From Chitinophagaceae bacterium (GTDB taxonomy: Bacteria; Bacteroidota; Bacteroidia; Chitinophagales; Chitinophagaceae), in assembly GCA_017307735.1 (NCBI GenBank), contig JAFKGR010000007.1, forward strand, positions 1 through 64,000: DNA of 64,000 nt, in the 5' to 3' direction. A program made the position numbers and the translations under genes. A model generated the notes under the pieces. The model was not told where the DNA came from and did not search any database. It saw only the letters and a list, made by a program, of their open reading frames with translations. Of the stretch, positions 34,112 through 43,965 are shown one piece after another (positions within the stretch are counted from its first letter, which is position 1; each line of letters begins with the position of its first letter).

Positions 34112-35161
34112 ATGAAAGCAAAATCCCTTCGAATTTTTTCATTAAGCGCCATTGTGCTGGCTGCATTGGCAATCCAGACCGGTTGCAAACAGGGAAACGG
34201 TAATCAGGATTACGACCTGTCGAAAATTGACACAGTGGTTACAGGTACTGTTACCGCCGAACTTACCGATGCCCCCAACGTTCCTAAACCTTTAACCTAT
34301 ACTTCACCAAAGAGGGTAATGGTTAAATTGGATGTAATTGAAAAAGTGATGAATATTTCCGATAGTTCTCAATACACCTTCTGGACCTTCGGCGGCCATG
34401 TGCCGGGAAAATTCATTCGTGTCAGACAAGGGGATTTGGTGGATTTTACTTTGTATAATCATCCCGACAGCAAGCTTACTCACAATATTGATCTTCATGC
34501 TGTGACCGGTCCCGGAGGCGGAGCTGAAGCCTCGAGTACAGCTCCGGGGCAATCAACTCATTTTCAATTCCGCGCCCTGGTACCGGGTTTATTTATATAT
34601 CATTGCGCCACAGCCCCGGTTCCCCTTCACATTGCAAATGGCATGTATGGAATGATCCTGGTTGAACCACAAAGCGGAATGCCCAAAGTGGACAAAGAAT
34701 ATTATGTGATGCAGGGCGATTTCTACACCAAAGGAAAGTTTGATGCTCCGGGATTACAGGATTTTGATGAAGAAAAAGCGCTTGCTGAAAATCCGGATTA
34801 TGTGTTGTTCAATGGCAAGGTTCGCAGCCTCGTTGGAAAGGGTGCATTGACAGCCAAGGTAGGTCAGACTGTTCGTCTTTATGTAGGAAATGGCGGACCC
34901 AACATGGTCTCTTCTTTCCATGTTATCGGAGAAATTTTTGACAAGGTTTATCAGGAAGGAGGAAGTGAAGTGAATCGTGGAGTGCAAACCACATTGATAC
35001 CATCCGGGGGAGCTTCCATTGTGGACATGAAGATGGAAGTGCCGGGTACATTTGTTCTTGTTGACCATTCTATTTTCCGCGCCTTCAATAAAGGAGCTAT
35101 TGGACAGTTGAAGGTTTCCGGTAAAGAAGATCCGTCGATTTTCAAACCGATTAAAAACTAA
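34112..35161 (+). CDS. nirK: Copper-containing nitrite reductase (NirK), lipoprotein form
   Basis: NirK reduces nitrite to NO in denitrification. From the ATG at 34112 the protein is 349 residues with a lipoprotein signal (lipobox QTGC, Cys25), so it is tethered to a membrane facing the periplasm. Two cupredoxin domains are present. Type 1 copper ligands by motif: H124, C165, H173, M178. Type 2 ligands: H129, H164, H319. The catalytic pair is D127 (within THNIDLHAV) and H270 (within [10 protein letters not shown]). The segment [18 protein letters not shown] is diagnostic. No extra cytochrome or cupredoxin extension is fused. It is followed by a terminator and then by nirV-like and SCO genes. 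Confidence 0.94.
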   Translation: MKAKSLRIFSLSAIVLAALAIQTGCKQGNGNQDYDLSKIDTVVTGTVTAELTDAPNVPKPLTYTSPKRVMVKLDVIEKVMNISDSSQYTFWTFGGHVPGKFIRVRQGDLVDFTLYNHPDSKLTHNIDLHAVTGPGGGAEASSTAPGQSTHFQFRALVPGLFIYHCATAPVPLHIANGMYGMILVEPQSGMPKVDKEYYVMQGDFYTKGKFDAPGLQDFDEEKALAENPDYVLFNGKVRSLVGKGALTAKVGQTVRLYVGNGGPNMVSSFHVIGEIFDKVYQEGGSEVNRGVQTTLIPSGGASIVDMKMEVPGTFVLVDHSIFRAFNKGAIGQLKVSGKEDPSIFKPIKN

Positions 35162-35169
35162 ATGATAAC

Positions 35170-35195
35170 AGAGGCAGACAGCATCTGCCTCTTTC
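35170..35195 (+). terminator. nirK terminator
   Basis: GAGGCAGA (35171-35178) pairs with TCTGCCTC (35184-35191) followed by TTTCTTT. It lies directly before the next ATG at 35199, so the nirV-SCO genes would be expressed by partial read-through at lower levels than nirK. Confidence 0.8.
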
Positions 35196-35198
35196 TTT

Positions 35199-35993
35199 AT
35201 GATGATAAGGAATTCTGCCATATTGATCATTCTCTTTTCTTTTACTTTTTCAACAGGATTTGTTGGAGGTGAGAGAAATTATGCTGAAAAGAAAATGGTG
35301 AGAATTCCGGGTGGAAATTTTACTCCTTTTTTCAGATTACCCAATTCTCAGCCCATCCATTTAAAACCTTTTTTAATGGATGAGACAGCAGTTACCAATC
35401 AGGAATTCCTGGAATTTGTAAAAGCAAATCCACAATGGAGGCGGAGCAGGGTAAACCGTCTCTTTGCCGATTCCAATTATTTAAAATATTGGGAAAGTGA
35501 TTTATCTGTCGGTGAAAAAAACAAAGTTCTTTACAACAGTCCTGTCGTGTATGTATCATGGTTTGCTGCCAGGGCGTATGCCAAATGGAGGGGTAAAAGA
35601 TTGCCATCTGTTGCCGAATGGGAAATGGCCGGCGAAGCACGTCCGCTGAATACCAAATACAAGAAACTTACTGATTTGATTCTTGCCTGGTATCAGAAAC
35701 CCAACCCCAAGGTTTTGCCACCTGTAAAATCGACTTATAAAAATGCGTACGGATTGTATGATATGCATGGCCTTGTATGGGAATGGACTTTTGATTTCAA
35801 TAGTTTTATCAAAAGTGGCGACAGCCGTGCCAATACGCAGGATGAACTTCAATTATTTTGTGCAAGCAGTTCCCTGTATGTGAAAGACAAAGATGATTAC
35901 GCCTCTTTCTTGCGATACAGTTACAGAGGCAGCCTCAAGGGAAATTTCTGTATCGGCAATCTCGGATTTCGTTGTGCTAAAGACTTAAAATGA
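35199..35993 (+). CDS. nirV: NirV-like SUMF1/FGE-domain protein
   Basis: A 264-residue exported protein with a signal peptide in the first ~25 residues and a formylglycine-generating-enzyme (SUMF1/EgtB-type) fold. Visible landmarks are MVRIPGGNFTPFFRL at the domain start, FLMDETAVTNQEFLEFVKAN, PVVYVSWFAARAYAKWRGKR, LPSVAEWEMAGEA, YGLYDMHGLVWEWTFDF and NLGFRCAKD at the end. An SUMF1-type gene, nirV, accompanies nirK in several denitrifiers; its exact role is not settled, and the nirV name here rests on this context. It starts just after the nirK terminator and overlaps the SCO gene by 4 bp. Confidence 0.75.
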   Translation: MMIRNSAILIILFSFTFSTGFVGGERNYAEKKMVRIPGGNFTPFFRLPNSQPIHLKPFLMDETAVTNQEFLEFVKANPQWRRSRVNRLFADSNYLKYWESDLSVGEKNKVLYNSPVVYVSWFAARAYAKWRGKRLPSVAEWEMAGEARPLNTKYKKLTDLILAWYQKPNPKVLPPVKSTYKNAYGLYDMHGLVWEWTFDFNSFIKSGDSRANTQDELQLFCASSSLYVKDKDDYASFLRYSYRGSLKGNFCIGNLGFRCAKDLK

Positions 35994-36601
35994 TGGCCAT
36001 GAAAAAAAATATGATCCCGCTTTTATTATTCTTTTTTCTTGTTGCATGTGATAGCCAGCCAAAGTCTGCATTTACGGGAAGTGTAGAATCGAAAGTTTCG
36101 GCGGTTGGCACTATTCCTCAGGAGAGTATTTTTAATTTGACGGATACTTTTACGACCCAGGATAATAAAGAAGTGTCATTGAATCAACTGGAAGGCAAGC
36201 CCACAGTGATGGCAATGATATTTACACATTGTACGTATGCATGCCCCAGGCTGACTGCCGACGTGCAAAACATAGAAAAAAAACTTGGCAAAAAGGCGGA
36301 AGATGTCAATTTCGTTCTTGTAAGTTTTGATTCGGAGCGGGATTTCCCAACCAGATTGAATGAGTTTAAAAAGGAGATGTTCCTTGATAATAATTTTACA
36401 CTTCTCCACGGAGATGATGATGCGGTACGTACACTTTCTGTGTTATTAAATGTGCAGTTTCAAAAAAATTCAGATGGCGATTTTTCGCACAGCAATATAA
36501 TTTCGGTGCTTGATAAAAAGGGCGACCTTGTTTTTCAAAAAGAAGGGATCAATGCAGATCACACTGCCACGTTAGAGCAAATTAATGACCTGTTGAAATA
36601 A
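35990..36601 (+). CDS. SCO1/SenC-family copper chaperone lipoprotein
   Basis: A 203-residue thioredoxin-fold protein. The lipoprotein signal has its lipobox at LVAC (Cys20). The copper-binding CxxxC is in FTHCTYACPRLTA (Cys81, Cys85), and the conserved partner histidine is probably in DFSHSNIISVLD near residue 167. SCO proteins deliver copper to cytochrome oxidase CuA or act as periplasmic thiol reductases. Here the linkage to nirK suggests copper delivery to the nitrite reductase. It overlaps the nirV-like gene by 4 bp; a second ATG (MKKN) lies three codons in and is an equally good start. Confidence 0.88.
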   Translation: MMAMKKNMIPLLLFFFLVACDSQPKSAFTGSVESKVSAVGTIPQESIFNLTDTFTTQDNKEVSLNQLEGKPTVMAMIFTHCTYACPRLTADVQNIEKKLGKKAEDVNFVLVSFDSERDFPTRLNEFKKEMFLDNNFTLLHGDDDAVRTLSVLLNVQFQKNSDGDFSHSNIISVLDKKGDLVFQKEGINADHTATLEQINDLLK

Positions 36602-36811
36602 CTTTTTGAGGAAAGGGAATTGTTTTCTGGTATTCCAAATAAGTCAAATTTCCAATTCTGAATTATTTCTGGGCAAGAGTATTCTAACAATGCAGTCAAA
36701 AACAGAATTTCCTCAATCGGGTAAAGGGTTTCTTCTCATTGTTTATTCTTTCGCGGCTAAAGAGTGGTACTGATTTATTACGCATAGTTATTTATTAATT
36801 GTCCTCAAAAA

Positions 36812-36844
36812 TGAAAAAGGAGAACTGAATAAACAATCCTCCTT
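36812..36844 (-). terminator. Terminator of the large T9SS cargo gene
   Basis: On the minus strand AAGGAG (36844-36839) and CTCCTT (36822-36817) form the stem, followed by a T run, just past the stop of the 1,535-residue gene. Confidence 0.6.
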
Positions 36845-36865
36845 CTGAAAAAGTGTAATAAAAAT

Positions 36866-39800
36866 TTATCTGGTAATTACCAGCCTGAGGTTATACACGC
36901 CACTGTTGGATTGGATTTGAACTGTGTAAACTCCATTGGGTAAATGTTGCAAATTATCGAGGGCAATCTGATTCATCCCTTTCAGGATTTTCTGGCTCAA
37001 AGATGTTACCATTCGACCGGTATTGTCAGTAACCTTGACCAGCGCAATTCCATCAGTCGTTACCGGTAATTCAATTATTGCACGGTGACTTGCCGGATTA
37101 GGCTTAATACTAACATTCTCTTCGGGATTGGGGACGTTTACTCTGATCACGTTACTCATCATTCCTTTTCCATATTCCCCTCTGATTTGTAATCTGTAGA
37201 AAATAATTCCTGAGGTGATTTCCGAAATATCATTATTGTAGGTAAATTTTCTTTGTTCATTGGCCTGTACATTCACATCAACTTCGCCTATTTTTTGGAA
37301 ATGGAAATTGTCAGTACTCCTTTGAATTTCAAAGGAGGAAATATTTTCCGAACTGATAACTTCCCATGTTAGTACGGCTGTAACCCCTGTGGTTTGTTCC
37401 TGGAAGGAAAGGGCATTGACAGGCAGTACATACGGAAGCCAGCGCCAGTCACGGTTTCCCGCAGTGGGCGGAGTTTGCTGTACCACAGCTCTTGTACCCG
37501 GATTAGGATCTCCATTAGTTGTACCTCCATTACCCAAATTGGACGAAGTCCCTTTGGCTGAAGTATTGTCCAAATCAAACCGGTCATCTAATCCATCGCC
37601 ATCAGTATCAGTTCCAAGCAGGGTTGTATTTTCATTATAAATTCCGTCAAAATTATAATCGTGTCCTTCTTTAATATCCGGAACTCCGTCTCCATCTGTA
37701 TCAAGATCACGAAAATCAGGAATATTATCCCCGTCTGTGTCGATAGGGAAGATTCCGGACCCGCCCCATTGGTTGGGCTTGGCATCAAATGCATCATCGA
37801 TTCCATCACCATCTGAATCTTTACCTAACGGGAATTTAAAATCCTTAGTAGATGGCCCCTCAATAATATCAGGAATTCCATCATTGTCACTGTCAATATC
37901 CAGATAATCCGGATTGGGGTCGCCGTCAGAATTTGGTGGGGTGAATGTAGATTTTGAAGCAACAGAAACCGCCCATCCTTTTGAATTATACGGACCATCC
38001 ACCCTGCCATCGAGATTGGTGTCCGGAAGATTTGCTTCCAATACATCCGTGATCCCATCACCATCACTGTCTAAATCGTAAGGATTGGGAACACCGTCTT
38101 TGTCCATGTTTTTATAAGGATAGCTGTCGGCTCTTCCATCATTGTTTGTGTCCGGGCCGGTGCGCAACAAACCATTTGTCCCTGTAATATTATCTGAAAT
38201 TCCATCGTGATTTGTATCAATAAAACCATCAATCATGCCGTCATTGTTAGCATCGGTTCCACCCACCTCAAGTACATCCGGAATTCCATCATTGTCACTA
38301 TCCAGGTCAAATTCGTTCGGGACTCCGTCTCCATCTGTATCTTTTGGTCCGAGGCCGGCACCCGAATTATATGCCCCACTCAGGTTGGTGTCCACCTGAT
38401 CGCTTAGTCCGTCACCATCTGTATCCACATAGTTATCTATTTTCCTATCTCCGTTTTCATCCACTCCGCCTGCTTCTACCACATCGGGAATACCATCATT
38501 GTCGCTATCCAGATCGAGCATATTGATGATGCCATCGAGGTCTGAATCGAAACGATCATCAACACCATCTCCATTTGAATCTATTCTTCCAGGGAAATCT
38601 GTATCGAGATAGTTTGGAATCCCGTCTCCATCCACATCTCCATCGGCCTGAAACCAGTCATTGATGAAATCTCCATTGTTGTCCACGTACGGATAACTGT
38701 TCCCGTTAATGGTGTAGATGTAATCTGTGTCGTATGCGTTGATGATCCCATCTCCATCGTCATCGCCAAAAGATGCAGGGATGTTGCTTTCAACCCAATC
38801 CGGAATACCATCTTTGTCTTTATCGATATCGCAACTGATGGTAACTGTAACCTGGGCACACGTAGTAATATTACAATCACCTTCTGCTCTCACAAAGTAA
38901 GTTGTATTTGATGTGGGAGCTACTGTTATTGAAGCTCCGGTACCAACGAGTGTTCCACCGCAGGAACCCGAATACCAGTTCCATGATGCTCCGCTGCCGA
39001 GGGAACCGCCCTGTACTGTCAGCGTAATTTGTTTTCCCGGGCAAACACTGGAAATGCTTGCTTTGGCTCCTGTTGGCGCTACTGATTGCGACTTGGCAGG
39101 AAGAATGATTCCCGGCGAAACATACTGGCAACCGGAAACTCCCATATTTCCGGGGCCGGCTACAATCACGCGATAATATTTGGATATATCTCCTGCGGTG
39201 GTATTGGGTATTGAATAAGTACCATTGGTTGCTCCGGTGATATTTGTAAAGGTGACATTATCGCTCGAAATCTGCCACAAATAGGAAGGAGTTCCTCCCA
39301 ATGCTGTGGGATCACTGATTGTAGAATTGAAAAGTGCTTCACTTCCAAGACATCCTGCGGCGGTGGCGCCTATGTTTACAACAGGTGACGGATTGCAAAT
39401 ACCAAACTGAATATCATCAAGTGCCAAATCGTTTCCACAACCACCCTCACCGTTATTGACCAATTCGAGAACAACAGAAGTAAATCCGCCTGGCATGGTA
39501 AATTTCATTCCATATTGCTGCCATGAAGTGGAGGTAATATCGCCGGTCGTTGCCTGAGCAATGATAACGCCGGTGGCTTTATCCCGTACTCTCAGGGTTA
39601 CATTTGGATATTTAAATCCGCCGAACCCATTACAGATGGTTTGGTAGCTGCTGTTTCCAATAAAAGCTCCGTAAAAGAAAAATGAGTATTGCTGATTGGC
39701 GCACGAAGAAGGTACTTCGTCATGGTAAATTACATTGTTCTGAGCGTCCGCATTAACCAGCATCATACGGCCGTTAGCGCCTCCTGTATGGTCGGTAAGA

Positions 39801-41473
39801 TTTATCCATTTGGAAGCATCGCCATTGGTGGCGTTATTTGAAATGGTATAATTTTCAACAGGTACCGGTGCAGTAGTTGTTGCTGTGTATTGGGTTGTGG
39901 GCGCAATGGTACCGCCGGTAGAAGCAATGGGTAATGTTGTGTTTAATCCCGTTCCGCTTCCAAAATTTTGACTGTAAATTACCTGGCCGAGTATGGTACA
40001 TGGAGCAATTGTAGGAGTTACAGCGATCAGCAATGGAGTGGGCTGGCCTTCTCCGGGATCATCCGGTTTGTCGTTCCCGTTCAGGTCCGGTTTACTTCCG
40101 TTGGTACTGCTGTCTTTAAGGTTGTTGTTGTTGAAATCTACTGCTGAAGCAATTGCGCTGTTGTTGTACAAAACGCCGGGTAGCAAATTAGAAAGCCGGC
40201 AGGTAATTCGGATGGTTGCATGATTATTGGCAACAGGATAGTTGGGAAGGGTGCCGGCACCATCCAGGAGGTTGATGTTGGTTTTCCCGTCGTAAGCCGA
40301 ATTCAATGTCAGCCCTGCAGGATTATCGGTAAATGCCGTACCGATCTGAGTTACATTTGTTGCCCCGTTTATTTTCGTCAGATCATCTGTCACCTGCACA
40401 TTGGTAATATCCATGTTGCCGTAGTTCTGGATATACACGTCATAAACTACATCGTATTGGCCGGGAGTACCTGTGGGAGTTACAGAAACTAATTTCTTTG
40501 CCGCGCCGATACCTGAAATAACGGAAGCCATATCCACAGCGGAATATACCGTACCTGATTTCGATACATTGCTTGTAGCCGCGGTAAGCATATCTGTTTC
40601 AAAGAATGGACATCCTCCGCCACTATAAGCGGAAACCATTTCTCCATCAGCATAAGTAAGCCCTACATAGTATCCGGTTGCACTATTAATGACCGTATCA
40701 ATATAGGTACATGTGATAGGATTTCCGGTTCCGTTGTAACTTTTGTAATCAGGTGTAAACAATTTATTATCTACAATAAAGAATAATTGTCCGGATGGAG
40801 TCATAACCACATCGCCTGATCCTTCCTGATATATTTTAGCTCCTCCTGTAAAATTTAAGGGGCTTTGTGGACCCAGTGTACGGGTAGTCAAATCAAGAGA
40901 CCGTATGAAACCGGAATATGTTTTCCCGTCTGAATTTATTGTGAATTCTATGGCATAACTATTCCCGTTGTTATCAAATACGACTCCCAGTAAATCGGCT
41001 CCTACGGAGCACAGAGTATCTAATTTGTTATTTGCATCTGTGGGTTTGGTGCCCAAAGGCCACCTCCAGATAAACGATCTTGGAGAACTACCTGGGAATG
41101 AAGAATTCCAGGTCCCGTTGCTGGTTGTAGCAGTCCACACGAAATAGATATTGTGATCCTTTGGATTATAAGAAATACTTGAGTAGTTAGACGTAAACCA
41201 TTGCGAAGGAATATATTTATTTTTATTTGTAGCACCTATAGTTCCTATTCTTAACTGAGGTACATAACGCGCTACCGGATTCGTGAGTGTCTGGTCTGTA
41301 ATACTACTTATGACATTTGTTGTTCCATTGTAATTATAAAATTGTATTTGATCAGATCCCGAGCCGCAACTCGTTGTACCAACCGCAAACGGATAGCTCT
41401 TTGTTGCCTGTGAATAAACCTTGTTTAGAAAAGGTGTTAGGAATAGGATAAGGGCAGGTAGAAATTTTTTCAT
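36866..41473 (-). CDS. Giant T9SS-secreted surface protein with DUF11, Ig-like and calcium-type repeats
   Basis: A 1,535-residue exported protein. It has a signal peptide (ALILFLTPFLNKVYSQ), an N-terminal beta-rich region (~20-330), a DUF11-like adhesin domain (~335-480, VVYDVYIQNYGNMDITNVQV), a MAM-like/carbohydrate-binding-like region (~495-690, ending CGNDLALDDIQFG), two Ig-like domains (~700-880), and then about 400 residues of thrombospondin type-3-like calcium repeats with the pattern DxDxDGxPDxxExG. The C-terminus (~1450-1535) is a T9SS type A sorting domain with SIKPNPASHRAIIELP and NGVYTVQIQSN. It is probably a surface adhesin or gliding/biofilm protein, calcium-stabilised. The gene is followed by a terminator and lies behind the M1 peptidase gene on the same strand, 61 bp away. 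Confidence 0.88.
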   Translation of the reverse strand: MKKFLPALILFLTPFLNKVYSQATKSYPFAVGTTSCGSGSDQIQFYNYNGTTNVISSITDQTLTNPVARYVPQLRIGTIGATNKNKYIPSQWFTSNYSSISYNPKDHNIYFVWTATTSNGTWNSSFPGSSPRSFIWRWPLGTKPTDANNKLDTLCSVGADLLGVVFDNNGNSYAIEFTINSDGKTYSGFIRSLDLTTRTLGPQSPLNFTGGAKIYQEGSGDVVMTPSGQLFFIVDNKLFTPDYKSYNGTGNPITCTYIDTVINSATGYYVGLTYADGEMVSAYSGGGCPFFETDMLTAATSNVSKSGTVYSAVDMASVISGIGAAKKLVSVTPTGTPGQYDVVYDVYIQNYGNMDITNVQVTDDLTKINGATNVTQIGTAFTDNPAGLTLNSAYDGKTNINLLDGAGTLPNYPVANNHATIRITCRLSNLLPGVLYNNSAIASAVDFNNNNLKDSSTNGSKPDLNGNDKPDDPGEGQPTPLLIAVTPTIAPCTILGQVIYSQNFGSGTGLNTTLPIASTGGTIAPTTQYTATTTAPVPVENYTISNNATNGDASKWINLTDHTGGANGRMMLVNADAQNNVIYHDEVPSSCANQQYSFFFYGAFIGNSSYQTICNGFGGFKYPNVTLRVRDKATGVIIAQATTGDITSTSWQQYGMKFTMPGGFTSVVLELVNNGEGGCGNDLALDDIQFGICNPSPVVNIGATAAGCLGSEALFNSTISDPTALGGTPSYLWQISSDNVTFTNITGATNGTYSIPNTTAGDISKYYRVIVAGPGNMGVSGCQYVSPGIILPAKSQSVAPTGAKASISSVCPGKQITLTVQGGSLGSGASWNWYSGSCGGTLVGTGASITVAPTSNTTYFVRAEGDCNITTCAQVTVTISCDIDKDKDGIPDWVESNIPASFGDDDGDGIINAYDTDYIYTINGNSYPYVDNNGDFINDWFQADGDVDGDGIPNYLDTDFPGRIDSNGDGVDDRFDSDLDGIINMLDLDSDNDGIPDVVEAGGVDENGDRKIDNYVDTDGDGLSDQVDTNLSGAYNSGAGLGPKDTDGDGVPNEFDLDSDNDGIPDVLEVGGTDANNDGMIDGFIDTNHDGISDNITGTNGLLRTGPDTNNDGRADSYPYKNMDKDGVPNPYDLDSDGDGITDVLEANLPDTNLDGRVDGPYNSKGWAVSVASKSTFTPPNSDGDPNPDYLDIDSDNDGIPDIIEGPSTKDFKFPLGKDSDGDGIDDAFDAKPNQWGGSGIFPIDTDGDNIPDFRDLDTDGDGVPDIKEGHDYNFDGIYNENTTLLGTDTDGDGLDDRFDLDNTSAKGTSSNLGNGGTTNGDPNPGTRAVVQQTPPTAGNRDWRWLPYVLPVNALSFQEQTTGVTAVLTWEVISSENISSFEIQRSTDNFHFQKIGEVDVNVQANEQRKFTYNNDISEITSGIIFYRLQIRGEYGKGMMSNVIRVNVPNPEENVSIKPNPASHRAIIELPVTTDGIALVKVTDNTGRMVTSLSQKILKGMNQIALDNLQHLPNGVYTVQIQSNSGVYNLRLVITR

Positions 41474-41534
41474 TGGTTTGGAATTACCTTAGTTATTTTA
41501 ACGAAGAAAAATTTTCAATATTGCTGATTATCGA

Positions 41535-43850
41535 TCAATTGTCACTTAGAAATTGGATCGTCTTTTCCGCAGTGGCTGACTGGATATGAAGCAAATATGG
41601 GCCTCTTGATAAATTTTGAATGTTGATCTCTACCATTTCTCCGTAACTCGTTTTTTCGCCTTTGAGTAGCATTTTCCCACCCATATCTAAAATCGTATAA
41701 TTGATTTTACCGGTGATTCCCTGAGTTTTTACTTTCAGGTTTCCCCTTGCCGGATTGGTTAAAATGCCTAACTGTGGGAGATTGTTTTCATAGTTTACCT
41801 TAACGATGTCTGAATACAATACATGTCCTGAATTCAATGTGACTTTTGCACGGTAAAAAACGGTTGTATTATTGAGATCGTCACTGTAGGTAAAGTTTCC
41901 GTTTCCATTATCAGCCATTTCACCGGTTGATTCGAAATGAGTTCCATCAAAACTATGTTCAAGAATCACGCTTTGAGCAGAAGGAAAATCGGACAAAACA
42001 AGGCTGGCTAAATTTTTCCCGCCAACAGGTCTGACGTTGAAATTTGTAATTCCTGTGGCTACAACAGTACTCTTTGTTGTAGAACCCGTTGCGAGGCTCA
42101 TGTTAAATGGGTCAAAAGTTACAGTGGTGGGAGTAAATCCCAAATACACCTGTGGTGTGGATGAATTACCCACCCGGATCCCATTACCACCTACACAAAT
42201 TCCTGTTGGCTGATCATACAAAACGATAACGGTGTCTTTTGTGTTGCCATTGGAATCTTTTCCCTGCACCCTGATAGGAAGAACGGAATAATAATAACTT
42301 ACATTGGAACCTGAACTTATGGTCTGCCCGTAAATCCCAAATCTGATACTGTCGGTACTCACAGCCTGCCATTGGACATTATAGGTTGGATAGCCATTTC
42401 CATAAACGAAGGAATTGAAAAATCCGGTCAGATCAAATCCACCCAAAACAGATTCCATGTGTGCTCTGAGATCTTCGGTTGTTGCAGATCCATAGGCCAG
42501 GCCCGGATCGCTCAAATACTCCCGGCATGCCTGAAAAAATTTGTCGTCTCCGAGGAGTGTGCGCAACATGCTAACAACCATCCCACCCCGATTATAAACA
42601 GATGTTCCATAATGTGAATTCCAAATCAGATTAGAGGTGGTCATTGAACTATTGGGGATATAGGCACCCACATCTGAGATAGTACCGTTTGCACTGCTTT
42701 TCCAGGAGCCTCTGATGGTTGCAGGTGTTCCGCCGATGGTGGGAACCAGCTCCGGACCAAGGGCTTCACTATACCGGGCAAAACCTTCGGCCAGCCACAA
42801 ATTGTTCCAGGTGGCAAAAGTAACTTTGTCGCCAAACCACTGATGCATCATTTCATGAACCAAAGTACCTGTGCTTGTCAGCGCATTGGAGGCAATACAT
42901 GAGAAGGTCTGATGCTCCATACCATCTGCTCCCAGCAGCCCGTCGTAAAATCCATATTTTTCATCTTTAAATGGATAATCGCCGAATTTCTGACTGAAGG
43001 CAAGAACAACATCATTTACCTTATCCATGGCATTTACAGCATTCGTATAGTAGCTATTATTTTTTCCGGCTAATAAATCATATTCTACTGGAACGGTGGT
43101 TCCTCCAATGTTGATGGTTCGGTAATAACGGTTAAACCTGGCTACAGAAATACCGACCAGGTAACTGGCTATAGGATAATGGGTCTTAAAAGTAAAAATC
43201 CTTGAATTACCCACAATCGGGGAGCTTACCAATACTCCATTGGCAGCCACCCAAAAAGTATCTGCAGTGCTGGTAACCCAGGGCACATTAAATACCATGG
43301 TCATGGAATCTGCTTTGTCCTGCATATCTGCTTTGCAAGGCCACCAATCGCGATCTTCATACGATTCCGAAAGTGTGTTTACATATTTTTTACCTCCTCC
43401 ATCTGTCGCAATCTGATAGCCTTGGGCGGCTCCATTCACAGCCGGTGGTATCCCTGAATAGGTAATGGATACAGAATCGAGGGTACCGGTAGCCGGAATC
43501 GTTGACGGTAAAGTGATATTTAAAACGTTTCCGGTAAATGAATTTGAACACGCAGTCCCATGATATTTAACCAGCAGGCCTCCATTATTAAATGATGTTT
43601 TATTGAGATCGATGGTTATAGCGGAAACATTTGTTTGTATGGTTTTAAAATAAACAGTCACTGTTCCGCTGATGGTTTTGGTCGAAGTTCTCGGATCAAT
43701 GGTCCACTCACATCTGTAATATTTTACATCGTAATTGGAACCTGTGCCACTGTATCCTGTTGACACGGGCCTTAAATTAATTGAGTTTTGTGCCAGTAAA
43801 CTACCTGAAAAAAACAGAACTGACAGAAGAGCAGTAATTAGATTTCTCAT
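41535..43850 (-). CDS. Secreted M1-family metallopeptidase with T9SS sorting domain
   Basis: A 771-residue aminopeptidase-like enzyme. A signal peptide occupies the first ~20 residues (LLSVLFFSGSLLAQ). The M1 N-terminal beta domain follows, then the substrate-binding GGMEHQ-type motif (LGADGMEHQTFS) and the zinc site HEMMHQWFG with H332, H336 and the distal glutamate E355 in LWLAEGFARYSE. About 85 C-terminal residues form a T9SS type A sorting domain (ILTNPARGNLKVKTQGITGK; RGPYLLHIQSA). It would cleave N-terminal residues from extracellular peptides. Classical M1 enzymes are often larger; here the helical C-terminal domain is short and replaced by the sorting module. Upstream of the large surface-protein gene on the same strand. 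Confidence 0.9.
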   Translation of the reverse strand: MRNLITALLSVLFFSGSLLAQNSINLRPVSTGYSGTGSNYDVKYYRCEWTIDPRTSTKTISGTVTVYFKTIQTNVSAITIDLNKTSFNNGGLLVKYHGTACSNSFTGNVLNITLPSTIPATGTLDSVSITYSGIPPAVNGAAQGYQIATDGGGKKYVNTLSESYEDRDWWPCKADMQDKADSMTMVFNVPWVTSTADTFWVAANGVLVSSPIVGNSRIFTFKTHYPIASYLVGISVARFNRYYRTINIGGTTVPVEYDLLAGKNNSYYTNAVNAMDKVNDVVLAFSQKFGDYPFKDEKYGFYDGLLGADGMEHQTFSCIASNALTSTGTLVHEMMHQWFGDKVTFATWNNLWLAEGFARYSEALGPELVPTIGGTPATIRGSWKSSANGTISDVGAYIPNSSMTTSNLIWNSHYGTSVYNRGGMVVSMLRTLLGDDKFFQACREYLSDPGLAYGSATTEDLRAHMESVLGGFDLTGFFNSFVYGNGYPTYNVQWQAVSTDSIRFGIYGQTISSGSNVSYYYSVLPIRVQGKDSNGNTKDTVIVLYDQPTGICVGGNGIRVGNSSTPQVYLGFTPTTVTFDPFNMSLATGSTTKSTVVATGITNFNVRPVGGKNLASLVLSDFPSAQSVILEHSFDGTHFESTGEMADNGNGNFTYSDDLNNTTVFYRAKVTLNSGHVLYSDIVKVNYENNLPQLGILTNPARGNLKVKTQGITGKINYTILDMGGKMLLKGEKTSYGEMVEINIQNLSRGPYLLHIQSATAEKTIQFLSDN

Positions 43851-43965
43851 AAATAAACTGATATCAGATAATGGTTTTTCTTTCCTGAAACGTATTTTAT
43901 TTTATCTCATTGTTTAAAGATTAATAAAGTTTTAATAATATCAGGAGTTTGAAGAAATTTGGCGA

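Noticed and set aside
38207..39176. Plus-strand ORFs opposite the calcium-repeat region
   Set aside because: The repetitive GAT/GGA codons of the surface-protein gene create long antisense open frames; these are shadows.
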